From Longibaculum muris (GTDB taxonomy: Bacteria > Bacillota_I > Bacilli_A > Erysipelotrichales > Coprobacillaceae): a DNA stretch of 61,623 bases. Every line of letters starts with the position of its first letter. Position 1 is the first letter of the stretch. A program made the translations under genes and the position numbers. The notes below the pieces were generated by a model that saw only the letters and a list, made by a program, of their open reading frames with translations, did no database searches and was not told the DNA's origin. Location: positions 1-61,623 of the forward strand of contig NZ_SMCQ01000018.1 in NCBI RefSeq assembly GCF_004343035.1, given 5' to 3'. Shown one piece after another: positions 49,699 through 58,587 of the stretch.

Positions 49699-49750
49699 AA
49701 AAAAGGAAACAAGCTCATTTGCTAGATATCATGGGCTTATTTCCTTTTTA
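49699..49750 (-). terminator. Terminator after the DUF5714 gene
   Basis: GGAAATAAGCC/GCTTGTTTCC hairpin (two mismatches) with a long loop, followed by TTTTTT on the minus strand and flanked by T-rich sequence on the plus side too. The ftsE promoter follows it. Confidence 0.6.
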
Positions 49751-50302
49751 TTATTTTTTATGAAAGGGACAACGTTCTTTGATACATTGTTTATTTCTAT
49801 GAGAAAATTCACATTCAACTTGATGACTTGCTAATTCGATACCATATTTATCCTTCACAAAAGCTATCGCTGTTTGTAAAGAAAGAAAAGCATTTCTCTT
49901 ACAACATCTTGGTCCACCAATTTCACCAATATGACTTAAAGCTTGTGAAGTTAGACGCATATTATCCTTATAATATTCATTATTTGATAAAGGTCCAGTA
50001 TCATGAATAATTGCTAAAGCTGCCCCTATTGATGAAGCCGAACCGCATATTCCCCATTGTCCACATGTTGCCCCTGGCATCTTTAAGCCACGATTTGCAA
50101 GTTCATCTAAAGCCGTCGCTAAATCAAAACTTGGTTCAACATTATGAATTGCAGTCAATAAAGCTGAACCATCTAAAATATGATGTTCTGGTCCATGCAT
50201 ATGAATCATTTCATTCTTCATCATTTTCACAGCAATTTCTATTGGATCCTTACTCGTTTCTTTAAGACACAGCGCTTTTATCATCATTAATTTTTCATCC
50301 AT
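49751..50302 (-). CDS. DUF5714-family Cys-rich protein
   Basis: About 183 residues. Conserved Cys/His positions: HMHGPEHHILDG, GATCGQWGICGSASS, GGPRCCKRNAFLSL and a tail with CEFSHRNKQCIKERCPFH. The pattern matches the DUF5714 family found in clostridia and methanogens, often near methyltransferases. A metal-binding role is inferred from the Cys/His set. ATG 50302 has GGAG seven bases upstream (alternative ATG 50308). It stands alone between purH and ftsE. Confidence 0.75.
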   Translation of the reverse strand: MDEKLMMIKALCLKETSKDPIEIAVKMMKNEMIHMHGPEHHILDGSALLTAIHNVEPSFDLATALDELANRGLKMPGATCGQWGICGSASSIGAALAIIHDTGPLSNNEYYKDNMRLTSQALSHIGEIGGPRCCKRNAFLSLQTAIAFVKDKYGIELASHQVECEFSHRNKQCIKERCPFHKK

Positions 50303-50375
50303 ACTCATTCTCCTATGCCAAAATATATTCCTATCCCAATTATAATATCTATAACAAAATTTTCAAAGATATTTT

Positions 50376-51548
50376 TTAATGATGAAATAAACGAAGATGT
50401 GTACAAGCCATAACAATCTGATATTTATCACAAGTTTCAATCACATGGTCATCTCTAATGCTTCCACCTGCCTGAGCTACATATTTCACTCCACTTTTAT
50501 ATGCGCGTTCAATATTATCCCCAAATGGGAAGAACGCATCTGAACCTAAAGAAACATCAGTTAAAGTGGCTAACCATTCTTTCTTTTCTTCTCTAGTAAG
50601 AGGGGTTGGCTGTTCAGTAAAAAACTGTTGCCACATTCCATCACTTAAGACATCTTCATAATCATCTGACATATAGACATCAATTGTATTATCACGATCA
50701 GCACGACGAATCTTATCTTTAAATGGTAAGTTTAAAACTTTTGGATGTTGGCGTAAATACCAAGTATCAGCTTTACTACCAGCAAGTCTTGTACAATGAA
50801 TACGTGATTGTTGACCAGCTCCAATCCCTATTGCTTGTCCATCTTTCACATAGCATACTGAATTGGATTGGGTATATTTTAAAGTAATCATTGAGATTAA
50901 TAAATCTCGTTTTGCCCCTTTAGGTAATTCTTTATTTTGTGTTGGAATATCTTCAAATAAATCTTCTGTGATTTTTGCATTGTTTCTTCCTTGTTCAAAA
51001 GTTATACCAAAAACATCTTTTGTTTCAATCTCATTAGGTACATAATCAGGATCAATTTGAATTATCAAATAATTTCCTTTTTTCTTTTTCTTTAAAATCT
51101 CTAAGGCTTCTTTTGTATAAGAAGGAGCAATAACTCCATCACTCACCTCTCTTGACAAATATCTTGCACATGATTCATCACATTCATCACTTAAAGCTGC
51201 AAAGTCACCATAACTAGACATACGATCACTTCCACGTGCTCTCACATATGCCACAGCAATCGGAGATAATTTTAAACCTTCAGTAAAATAAATCTTTTCT
51301 AATGTCTCATCTAATGGAACATATACAGCCGCTCCAGCTGGAGAAACATGCTTAAAACTTGCAGCACTAGGTAATCCTGTAGCTTCTTTTAATTCTTTAA
51401 CCAATTGCCAGCTATTGAATGCATCCAATAAGTTAATATACCCAGCTTTTCCATTTAAGATTTGAATAGGTAATTCACCATCTTTCATATAAACCCTTGC
51501 TGGTTTTTGATTAGGATTACATCCATACTTTAATTCTAACTCCTTCAT
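50376..51548 (-). CDS. purH: AICAR transformylase (stand-alone PurH formyltransferase)
   Basis: 390 residues, only the C-terminal formyltransferase half of classical PurH; the IMP cyclohydrolase half is missing. The Lys-His pair in SFKHVSPAGAA, GIGAGQQSRIHCTRLAGSKAD, and the terminal SDAFFPFGDNIERA with AQAGGSIRDD are present. It formylates AICAR from 10-formyl-THF, the penultimate purine step. IMP cyclohydrolase must be encoded elsewhere. An AGGAGG site precedes the ATG. Expression should be controlled by the ZTP riboswitch at 51579-51667. Confidence 0.93.
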   Translation of the reverse strand: MKELELKYGCNPNQKPARVYMKDGELPIQILNGKAGYINLLDAFNSWQLVKELKEATGLPSAASFKHVSPAGAAVYVPLDETLEKIYFTEGLKLSPIAVAYVRARGSDRMSSYGDFAALSDECDESCARYLSREVSDGVIAPSYTKEALEILKKKKKGNYLIIQIDPDYVPNEIETKDVFGITFEQGRNNAKITEDLFEDIPTQNKELPKGAKRDLLISMITLKYTQSNSVCYVKDGQAIGIGAGQQSRIHCTRLAGSKADTWYLRQHPKVLNLPFKDKIRRADRDNTIDVYMSDDYEDVLSDGMWQQFFTEQPTPLTREEKKEWLATLTDVSLGSDAFFPFGDNIERAYKSGVKYVAQAGGSIRDDHVIETCDKYQIVMACTHLRLFHH

Positions 51549-51578
51549 TATTTTTCCTCCTCAACGATTTATTGAAAA

Positions 51579-51667
51579 AGAGCCGCAATCTGGACTCTTT
51601 GCCCAGACGGTCGGCTCTTAACATTATATTTCCTGTGGTCAATTCCACTTCCGTCAGTCATATAACT
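51579..51667 (-). promoter_or_regulatory. ZTP (pfl) riboswitch with terminator
   Basis: On the minus strand the leader shows ATGACTGACGGAAGTGG, then CCACAGG, a short linker and GCCGACCGTCTGGGCA, the hallmarks of the ZTP/pfl aptamer. The aptamer's 3' part is built into a strong terminator (AGAGCCG/CGGCTCT with an inner CTGG/CCAG stem, 51579-51618, then TTTTT). Binding of ZTP, which builds up when 10-formyl-THF is scarce, should break the terminator and turn on the AICAR transformylase. Confidence 0.92.
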
Positions 51668-51673
51668 ACCTTT

Positions 51674-51702
51674 AGATTAACACTTTTTATTTATAAAAGC
51701 AA
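51674..51702 (-). promoter_or_regulatory. Promoter of the ZTP riboswitch/purH gene
   Basis: TTGCTT (51697-51702) and TAATCT (51674-51679) with a 17-base spacer on the minus strand. Confidence 0.6.
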
Positions 51703-51728
51703 GCTTGACCTCCACAATCATTCTCATC

Positions 51729-52004
51729 TTATAAACACCTAAGATATAGAATCCATAATCCCACTTGTCCTAACAAAATAATTGGTAATCCATAAACAAA
51801 ATACCAATGTTTTGTCTTATGATGAAAAGTATACATTCCTATGATTGTCCCTAAACTTCCACCTATAAGACTAATCAAGAAAAATGACTTTTCATTTATA
51901 CGCCATGCATGATGTTTAGCTTTATATTTATCCACTGCCATCATTATAAAACCAATCACATTCATAATCACCAAATATATCAACAATAATTTCATACCTA
52001 TCAT
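51729..52004 (-). CDS. DUF1294-family membrane protein
   Basis: 91 residues with three hydrophobic segments. MAVDKYKAKHHAWRINEKSFFLISLIGGSLGTIIGMYTFHHKTKHWYF is the DUF1294 signature in two parts (the DKYxAxxxxWRI-type motif and GGxxG...H). Role unknown. The start overlaps the stop of the DUF1905 gene by 4 bases (ATGA), so the two are coupled. Confidence 0.85.
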   Translation of the reverse strand: MIGMKLLLIYLVIMNVIGFIMMAVDKYKAKHHAWRINEKSFFLISLIGGSLGTIIGMYTFHHKTKHWYFVYGLPIILLGQVGLWILYLRCL

Positions 52005-52270
52005 TCTCTTTCTTGAATTTTCACATGAACAATATCTCCAGGCTGTTTTTGAATTTGCGCACGTATATCTTTACGTAACCCAATAATATGCCCTGGTGTT
52101 TTCATTCGTACTAAACTCCCTTGATAAATAACATGATCAAAAGTTACTGTGACTTTCACTCGTCCTTTGCCAAATTCTTTTTTAACATCATAGGGAAATT
52201 CTATATAAGCTCCATCTATATTGGGAACTTTTTGAATAACTGCATCAAATTCATAAATTTTTGTATTCAT
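52001..52270 (-). CDS. DUF1905-family protein
   Basis: 89 residues. EFDAVIQKVPNIDGAYIEFPYDVKKEFGKGRVKV and the later PGHIIGLRKDIRAQIQKQPGDIVHVKIQ stretches fit the DUF1905 beta-barrel family. Function unknown. It is translationally coupled to the DUF1294 gene that follows. Confidence 0.85.
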   Translation of the reverse strand: MNTKIYEFDAVIQKVPNIDGAYIEFPYDVKKEFGKGRVKVTVTFDHVIYQGSLVRMKTPGHIIGLRKDIRAQIQKQPGDIVHVKIQERE

Positions 52271-52396
52271 TTGCTTCTCCTTATATTACATTGATTATAT
52301 CATATTATCCCTTTTGTAAAAGATTTTATATATTTTCTTTTTGATGTTTGTTTTAAGTTTTATTTTCTGTATAATAATATGTAGAGGTGAAGAAAA

Positions 52397-52588
52397 GTGA
52401 GAAAATGTCCAAGGTGTCATAAGGAAATGAAAGAAGATTGTTATGTCAAAGATACGGCTCAAGCAATTAGTGATTTTGTTGTTGTGGAAAAGAAAGAGGA
52501 TCTTAAAAAAAAGGAATTTCCCTTAAAGGCTGCTGTTTGTAAATCATGTGGTTATGTAGAGTTGTATGTTGATGTTAATGAGGAGTAA
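52397..52588 (+). CDS. Small zinc-ribbon protein
   Basis: 63 residues. Two CxxC pairs, C4/C7 in RKCPRCHKEM and about C48/C51 in VCKSCGYVELY, form a zinc ribbon. GTG start with GAGGTG seven bases upstream. A nucleic-acid-binding or protein-binding role is possible but unassigned. It has its own terminator. Confidence 0.75.
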   Translation: MRKCPRCHKEMKEDCYVKDTAQAISDFVVVEKKEDLKKKEFPLKAAVCKSCGYVELYVDVNEE

Positions 52589-52599
52589 AATCCTCTTTT
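52580..52599 (+). terminator. Terminator after the small zinc-ribbon gene
   Basis: GAGGA/TCCTC hairpin followed by TTTT; it overlaps the stop codon. Confidence 0.6.
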
Positions 52600-52617
52600 C
52601 ATTTATTTTTAATATTT

Positions 52618-52648
52618 TTTACACCTAGTCTAAAAAAAATGGTATAAT
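52618..52648 (+). promoter_or_regulatory. Promoter of asnB
   Basis: TTTACA (52618-52623) or TTACAC one base on, with 18-19 bases to a perfect TATAAT (52643-52648), 24 bases before the start codon. Confidence 0.6.
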
Positions 52649-52672
52649 GCTTTCGCAAAGGATGTGATATAA

Positions 52673-54505
52673 ATGTGTGGAATAGTAGGATTTGCTCCAG
52701 TTAATGAAAATGCTCCTGAAGTCTTAAAGAAAATGATGGAGCGTATTGCGCATAGAGGACCTGATGGTGAAGGTCAATATATTGATGAAAATGTTGCTTT
52801 AGGGCATCGTCGTTTATCTATTATTGATTTAGCCGGTGGGAATCAACCTATGAAAACAAATCATCTTGTAGTTGTTTTTAATGGGGAGATATATAACTAT
52901 TTAGAATTAAGAAAAGAATTAGAAGAAAAAGGTCATCATTTTAAAACTAATAGTGATACAGAAGTATTGTTACATGGTTTTGAAGAATATCGTTATGAAA
53001 TTGTGAATTATTTAAGAGGTATGTTTGCTTTTGCTTTATATGATACTTCAACTCATGAATTATTCTGTGCTAGAGATCATTTTGGAATTAAACCTTTTTA
53101 TTATTACTACGATAAAGAACATTTGTTATTTGGTAGTGAAATTAAGAGTTTCTTAGATCATCCTGATTTTAAGAAAGAATTAAATACAGATGTTTTGGAT
53201 ATTTATTTAAAAATGAATTTTGTATCTGGTGAAAATACATTCTTTAAGAATGTAAAACAGTTGTTACCTGGACATTATTTTATTTATAAAGATCAAAAGA
53301 TTGAAATGAAACGTTATTATTCTATTCAATTTGCTGATCAATACAAGAGTAATCAAGAAATGGTTGAAGCTATTGATCAAATTATGAAAGATTCAGTCAA
53401 ACACCATTTACTTGCGGATGTTGAAGTTGGATCATTTTTAAGTAGTGGTATTGATTCATCTTATCTTGTTTCACTTGCAAGACCACAACATACTTATACT
53501 GTTGGATATAATGATGAAAGATATAATGAAATTGGTTATGCTAAAGATTTAACACAACAATTAGGTATTGAAAATAAGAGTAAGATTATTAGTAAAGAAG
53601 AATATTTAAATGTTTTACCAAAAATTATGTATCACTTAGATGAACCAACAGCTGATCCAGCTGCTGTTGCCTTGTATTTTGTGAGTGAACTTGCTAGTCA
53701 TGATGTTAAAGTTGTTTTATCTGGTGAAGGGGCTGATGAGTTCTTTGGTGGATATAATACATATCGTGGAGATATTGATAGTGGATTCTATGGTAAGATT
53801 CCTTTTGGGATTCGCCATTTGATTTCTAAAATCTGTAAACATTTACCAACTGTCAAAGGTATTCCTTTCTTGATTAGAAATGGTGAACGTGTTGAAGATT
53901 ATTATGTAGGTGTTAATCCTGTATTCTCTGAAAATGATTGTAAGCATTTATTAAGAGATACAAGTCATTTCCATTCTCATCAGGAAATTGTTGGTGATAT
54001 CTTTAAAAATCAAGGGCATGCTACAAATATTCAAAAAAGACAAGCTTTTGATTTACAAACATGGTTTATTAAAGATATCTTACAAAAAGGTGATAAGATG
54101 ACAATGGCGCATTCAATTGAAAGTCGTGTTCCTTTTACTGATAAAGAAGTCTTTCATGTAGCAAGTATGTTAAAAGATAATCAGAAAGTAACTCCTGAAA
54201 ATACCAAAGTTTTATTAAGAGAAGCAGCTAGAAAAGTCATTCCTAATGAAGCTTATAAGAAAAAGAAACTTGGATTCCCAGTCCCTTTAAGAGAATGGAT
54301 GAGAGAAGAAGATCTTTATCAAAAAGTCTATGCTGGTTTACAAACTCCAATTATTAAAAAATTATTTGATGATCAAAAATTAATTTCTATGTTAGAAGAT
54401 CACAAAAATCAAAAACATGATTATTATAAGAAGATTTGGACTGTTTATTGTTTCTCTTTATGGCATCAAGTTTTCTTTGCTGAAGAATATGAAAACCAAG
54501 CTTAA
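52673..54505 (+). CDS. asnB: Asparagine synthase (glutamine-hydrolysing)
   Basis: 610 residues. The glutaminase domain starts with the catalytic Cys2 (MCGIVGF) and has RGPDGEG, HRRLSIIDL and NGEIYNY. The synthetase domain has the ATP-pyrophosphatase loop SFLSSGIDSSYL and SGEGADEFFGGY. It makes asparagine from aspartate with glutamine as the ammonia donor; related enzymes of this size in Firmicutes (AsnO-like) can also amidate cell-wall precursors. Its stop overlaps that of the convergent dagK gene inside a shared terminator. Confidence 0.95.
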   Translation: MCGIVGFAPVNENAPEVLKKMMERIAHRGPDGEGQYIDENVALGHRRLSIIDLAGGNQPMKTNHLVVVFNGEIYNYLELRKELEEKGHHFKTNSDTEVLLHGFEEYRYEIVNYLRGMFAFALYDTSTHELFCARDHFGIKPFYYYYDKEHLLFGSEIKSFLDHPDFKKELNTDVLDIYLKMNFVSGENTFFKNVKQLLPGHYFIYKDQKIEMKRYYSIQFADQYKSNQEMVEAIDQIMKDSVKHHLLADVEVGSFLSSGIDSSYLVSLARPQHTYTVGYNDERYNEIGYAKDLTQQLGIENKSKIISKEEYLNVLPKIMYHLDEPTADPAAVALYFVSELASHDVKVVLSGEGADEFFGGYNTYRGDIDSGFYGKIPFGIRHLISKICKHLPTVKGIPFLIRNGERVEDYYVGVNPVFSENDCKHLLRDTSHFHSHQEIVGDIFKNQGHATNIQKRQAFDLQTWFIKDILQKGDKMTMAHSIESRVPFTDKEVFHVASMLKDNQKVTPENTKVLLREAARKVIPNEAYKKKKLGFPVPLREWMREEDLYQKVYAGLQTPIIKKLFDDQKLISMLEDHKNQKHDYYKKIWTVYCFSLWHQVFFAEEYENQA

Positions 54506-54522
54506 TTGCTTGGTTTTTTAAA
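54492..54522. terminator. Bidirectional terminator between asnB and dagK
   Basis: AAAACCAAGC/GCTTGGTTTT hairpin with TTTTTT on the plus side and AAAA on the other; both stop codons lie in its loop. Confidence 0.8.
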
Positions 54523-55371
54523 TGTTACAATATTTAAACACTCTGGTTTGATTTGAAAATCATAATGATCATATTGTTTTTCTTCACCATCAATATTACA
54601 AGCATATTGACAAATGACTTTTGCATTTTTTACCCGGAAATAATGAACATCTTTACGCCCATTTAATTTATGTCTTACTAAACGTTCAACCATATAGGGA
54701 ATCTTCCATTTCGGTACTTGATCAACAACACAAATATCCATATAACCATCTTGAATATCAGCATGTGGAATAATTTGAAATCCCCCACCATAATATTGTG
54801 CATTATTCAAAGTACATAAAATCATATTGCCTTGATACAATAATTTTCCATCACTATAAATAGTGACACTATGATCTTTATATTTCATTGTATTTTGTAA
54901 AATCGATATGATATAGCTTTTTGAATCTGGTACAAGTGGAATATTAGGGGTATCATGCACGTGATTAGCAATTACACTGTCTAACCCAAAACAAGCAGCA
55001 TTGATATAATATGTATCATTTAAAGCAATAGCGTCGACTTTTTGTGTTCCATATTGCAAAGATTCTTCAAGAATTTTCTTTGGTTTTTTCATGGATGTTA
55101 GAGTCCGACAAAAATCATTTCCTGTTCCCATTGGTAAAACGACAATCTCATGTTCAGTATCAATCAAACATTGAATCAAGCCATGAATTGTACCATCCCC
55201 ACCAGCTATATAAAATCTTGCCTTTTCTTTTACATTTCTTACATATTTTTGACTATCAGCCAAACAGTTACGATAAACAACCTCATAATCATATCCACTC
55301 ATAACCTCATGAATACAACTCTCAAAATCATGATGTTTTTTTGTATATTTCATCATAAAAATATGCTTCAT
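54502..55371 (-). CDS. dagK: Diacylglycerol kinase-like lipid kinase
   Basis: About 289 residues. GGDGTIHG (the ATP-binding GGDGT motif) and LPMGTGNDF are typical of the DagK/YegS/sphingosine-kinase fold, followed by a beta-sandwich region (about 130-289). It should phosphorylate diacylglycerol or a related lipid to recycle it. ATG 55371 has GGGG just before it and a TATAAT box 18 bases upstream; earlier in-frame codons lie inside the methyltransferase gene. Confidence 0.9.
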   Translation of the reverse strand: MKHIFMMKYTKKHHDFESCIHEVMSGYDYEVVYRNCLADSQKYVRNVKEKARFYIAGGDGTIHGLIQCLIDTEHEIVVLPMGTGNDFCRTLTSMKKPKKILEESLQYGTQKVDAIALNDTYYINAACFGLDSVIANHVHDTPNIPLVPDSKSYIISILQNTMKYKDHSVTIYSDGKLLYQGNMILCTLNNAQYYGGGFQIIPHADIQDGYMDICVVDQVPKWKIPYMVERLVRHKLNGRKDVHYFRVKNAKVICQYACNIDGEEKQYDHYDFQIKPECLNIVTFKKPSN

Positions 55372-55400
55372 TCCCCTCACCTCGCTTTTATTATAACGAA

Positions 55401-56336
55401 TTATATCGCTTTTTGAAAGCATAGCGTCATGTATCTTTGAAAATTTCCTTTTTTAATCATTGCCCGATCTAAAATGGTATATCCCATAGTCTCTAATTCT
55501 TGATTCATAGGAATATGTGAAACAAGTAAAAGCTTTGGAGCTAATGATAATGTTCCTTTTAAAAGTTCAAGTTGTTGTTCATAGGAAAAAGGACTATAGA
55601 CACCATAAGGAATATCTATTATCGTCACATCATATTTTTTATCAATCGTTAACATATCTTGTTTTTGTATTACTAATGGATCATAACCATAATGTTCTAA
55701 ATTAAGTCTTGCCTGATAAGAAACATAACGATTAATATCATATCCTTCAATATCAATTCCCATACTTAAAGCTTCTAAAACAACAGTTCCTACTCCACAA
55801 CAAGGATCAATGACTTTTAAAGATAAATCATTTCCAACTGCTATATTAACGATTGTTCTTGCATCTCTTAAATTTAAAGAATGAGAATAAGAATGTGGCT
55901 TTTCATAATGATCACTCCAATTCACTTCATCATGATAAATTCCAAAATACCATGTATCTTCTATTTTGGTTATTGCAAAAACAACTTTAGGATTTTGCAT
56001 ATTAACAGAGCCGTCAATCGGTAAAGCAACTCTTTTACAGTTTTCAATCGTTTCTTGATAATGTACATGTGTTATTTCATTTTTTAGATATATGACCTTA
56101 AAATCATAGTAACATAATTTTGCTTGTTCGATATAAGCAACAATTTCATCAAAGTTTTGTGATGATTGAAAGATATCCAATCTTCCTTTGATAAAAACAC
56201 TTCTCGTATAATCAAAGAATTGATTCGTAAAATAATATTTTGATTTCATTTGAGTATGAAATATTTGTCTAAATTCCATTTCACAAAGCTCTTGTTCATG
56301 GGGTGAATAGTTATAAATATATAGATATTTGTACAT
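55401..56336 (-). CDS. SAM-dependent methyltransferase, TRM11/UPF0020-like
   Basis: 311 residues. The C-terminal Rossmann domain has motif I VIDPCCGVGTVVLEAL, the acidic motif II GYDIN and the catalytic IDIPYGVYS (N/DPPY-type). The N-terminal part (about 1-130) looks THUMP-like and may contact RNA. A tRNA or rRNA base methyltransferase is likely; the exact target is not readable. AAAGAGG precedes the ATG. Confidence 0.85.
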   Translation of the reverse strand: MYKYLYIYNYSPHEQELCEMEFRQIFHTQMKSKYYFTNQFFDYTRSVFIKGRLDIFQSSQNFDEIVAYIEQAKLCYYDFKVIYLKNEITHVHYQETIENCKRVALPIDGSVNMQNPKVVFAITKIEDTWYFGIYHDEVNWSDHYEKPHSYSHSLNLRDARTIVNIAVGNDLSLKVIDPCCGVGTVVLEALSMGIDIEGYDINRYVSYQARLNLEHYGYDPLVIQKQDMLTIDKKYDVTIIDIPYGVYSPFSYEQQLELLKGTLSLAPKLLLVSHIPMNQELETMGYTILDRAMIKKGNFQRYMTLCFQKAI

Positions 56337-56426
56337 TTTGTCCTCTTTCCGTCAATTTATTTCTTACATTTTTGTTATGTTGACTTTTTATAGTATACAT
56401 AAATTTAGAAATGTTGTAAAATAAAG

Positions 56427-57638
56427 GTGCATTTTTGGGAGGTGTTTATTATTTTTGGAATAGATTATCTCAAAGAACATTTTAATCATCATCAAAGATA
56501 TATTGTGGTAGCGATATTATCATTGTTTCTTCCTTTTTATATGTGTGGTGCAGTTTTAATCTTTTTAACACTACGTCTTTTATGGAAAGGAGAAATTCAG
56601 GAAGCTTATCGACAGATTCCTAAGAGTCGTTATATTATTTATTTTTGTGGGTTGAGCTTAATTGTTTCTTTGTTGTATCAAAATTTTTATGGTGCTGCTT
56701 GTAGTATTGGAATTTTAGCAATTTTATCTTTTCTTTTATATTATCGTATTCATATTACAAGTGAGTTATTTGAATTTATTGTTGATTGTATTATTGTTTT
56801 AAGTGCTTTTGCAGCTTTTTATGGGTTGATTGAATATATTGGTATTTTAAATAAAGTTAATATTGATCAATTAGAAATTGTTATTTTTAATAAACCACAA
56901 GATCGTATTAATTCTGTTTTCTTTAATGCAAACTATTATGCAATGATGATTGAATTCTTTGTATGTTTAGCATTTTATAAGATCTTAAAATTACCAAGTA
57001 TAAGAAAGAATTTTAAAAAATTCCTATATTATGTTTGTATTATTGCGATTAATTTATTTATGTTATTGTTAACAGCATGTCGTACAGCATGGCCAGCTAT
57101 TGCTGGAGGGATATTGATTATGTTGATTATTGATAAACGCTATAGAACTTGTGCATGTATATTTGCATGTATGATGTTAGTTTGTATTTATTTTATCTTT
57201 AATCCATCGAAATTCCCTAGAGTTGATAATATTGTTGCTTATTTTATGACTCGTCAAAATATTTGGGAAGTTGCGATTGCTAATATTAAGACACATCCTT
57301 TATTTGGAGAAGGTCCTATGACATATATACATATCTATCCTTTATATCACGGTCATCCTACAGAGCATGCTCATAGTATTTACTTAGATCCAGTGCTTTG
57401 TTTTGGGGTTGTTGGATTATTAACAATTGCACCATTTATTGCTGAAAATATAAAAAGATTATATCGCTTATGGAAAAAGAATATTGATAAATCACTTGTT
57501 GCCTTAATGGTTGCTTTTACGATTATGATTTTTATTCATGGAATGTTGGATTATACAATCTTCTTTGTCCAAACGGGATTCTTATATCTCTTAGTTGCTA
57601 GTTCATTTGATATTTATAAAGAGAGCCTTGATGCATAA
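56427..57638 (+). CDS. O-antigen-ligase-like membrane protein
   Basis: About 400 residues with about ten to twelve hydrophobic segments and the Wzy/WaaL-type long extracytoplasmic loop near the C-terminus (about 280-330: TRQNIWEVAIANIKTHPLFGEGP, then HGHPTEHAHSIYLDPVL). Such proteins join glycan chains outside the membrane; the substrate here is unknown. The start is uncertain: the GTG at 56427 lacks a ribosome site, whereas GGGAGG (56437-56442) points to a non-standard ATT at about 56448. A shared terminator separates it from the convergent HAD gene. Confidence 0.8.
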   Translation: MHFWEVFIIFGIDYLKEHFNHHQRYIVVAILSLFLPFYMCGAVLIFLTLRLLWKGEIQEAYRQIPKSRYIIYFCGLSLIVSLLYQNFYGAACSIGILAILSFLLYYRIHITSELFEFIVDCIIVLSAFAAFYGLIEYIGILNKVNIDQLEIVIFNKPQDRINSVFFNANYYAMMIEFFVCLAFYKILKLPSIRKNFKKFLYYVCIIAINLFMLLLTACRTAWPAIAGGILIMLIIDKRYRTCACIFACMMLVCIYFIFNPSKFPRVDNIVAYFMTRQNIWEVAIANIKTHPLFGEGPMTYIHIYPLYHGHPTEHAHSIYLDPVLCFGVVGLLTIAPFIAENIKRLYRLWKKNIDKSLVALMVAFTIMIFIHGMLDYTIFFVQTGFLYLLVASSFDIYKESLDA

Positions 57639-57649
57639 GGCTCTCTTTT
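57621..57649. terminator. Bidirectional terminator after the O-antigen-ligase-like gene
   Basis: GAGAGCCTT/AAGGCTCTC hairpin with TTTT on the plus side; it overlaps the stop of the plus-strand gene and ends next to the stop of the minus-strand HAD gene. Confidence 0.8.
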
Positions 57650-58490
57650 AGTTTAATAATCCTAATCTTTTTAATTCATGATAAATTCCATCATCTTCAA
57701 CACTTTCACAAATTGATGATGCATACTGTTTCAATTCTTTAACACCATTTCCCATCACTACAGCATGATGACAAACTTTAATCATTTCATAATCATTCAT
57801 ACTATCACCAAAACCAATTGTATCTTCTAATGATAAACCAAGTTTTTCAGTAACAAATTGAACTGCATTTCCTTTATTTGTTCCTTTGATAATAATCTCC
57901 CCATTAATAACATCTTGAGAAAAGATTTCATGAATAATGAAATTAAATTTTTCTGATAATATTTCTTTTGGTTTTTCTAGTTTTTGTATATCATCACACA
58001 TAAAACATAATTTTTGAATAGGTTGAGGATTGTTTTCATATTCTTCTAATGAATGAATGTTAAAACGATCTTTTTGTTCATTTAATAATCTAATCATTTC
58101 TGAATTTAATCTTTCATCAGTTAAACGATGCTTAATAAATTCTTTATTCATTTCTTCATCCTGAAAAGTCATATGTGTTGCTTCAAGATTATACATAATA
58201 TGATGTTGATCAAAAACATCTCTTGCTAGTTGGAGATCCTCTTGACTTAGTGAAGATTCATAAACTTTATCTCCATTCATTTCAATATACCCACCTGCAC
58301 TACAAATAATCCCATCAAAACCAATCGGCATTAATGCACGAACCCCCGCTTTATTTCTACCTGTACATAAAAATACATAATGACCATTCTTTCTGACTTT
58401 TGAAATAGCTTCTTCTACTTTTGGAGAAACTTGTCCATTAGGTAAAGTCAATGTTCCATCAACATCTAAAAATATTGCTTTTCTTCCCAT
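57648..58490 (-). CDS. Cof-type HAD phosphatase
   Basis: 280 residues. FLDVDGTLTLPNG (motif I), FLCTGRNKAG, C2 cap (about 90-200) and GFGDSMNDYEMIK (motif IV). Substrate unknown, as for the 39733-40536 protein. An AAGAGGTGAG site precedes the ATG. Confidence 0.9.
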   Translation of the reverse strand: MGRKAIFLDVDGTLTLPNGQVSPKVEEAISKVRKNGHYVFLCTGRNKAGVRALMPIGFDGIICSAGGYIEMNGDKVYESSLSQEDLQLARDVFDQHHIMYNLEATHMTFQDEEMNKEFIKHRLTDERLNSEMIRLLNEQKDRFNIHSLEEYENNPQPIQKLCFMCDDIQKLEKPKEILSEKFNFIIHEIFSQDVINGEIIIKGTNKGNAVQFVTEKLGLSLEDTIGFGDSMNDYEMIKVCHHAVVMGNGVKELKQYASSICESVEDDGIYHELKRLGLLN

Positions 58491-58556
58491 ATTCTCACCT
58501 CTTTAACAAGTATAAGATAAATCATTCAAGAAAGAAAGTTTGTTTCATATTTTGAA

Positions 58557-58587
58557 TGAAAAGGAAAAGATAAATTTATCTTTTCCC
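58557..58587 (-). terminator. Terminator after the GGDEF gene
   Basis: Perfect GGAAAAGATAAA/TTTATCTTTTCC palindrome followed by TTTTC on the minus strand, just past the gene's stop. Confidence 0.7.
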
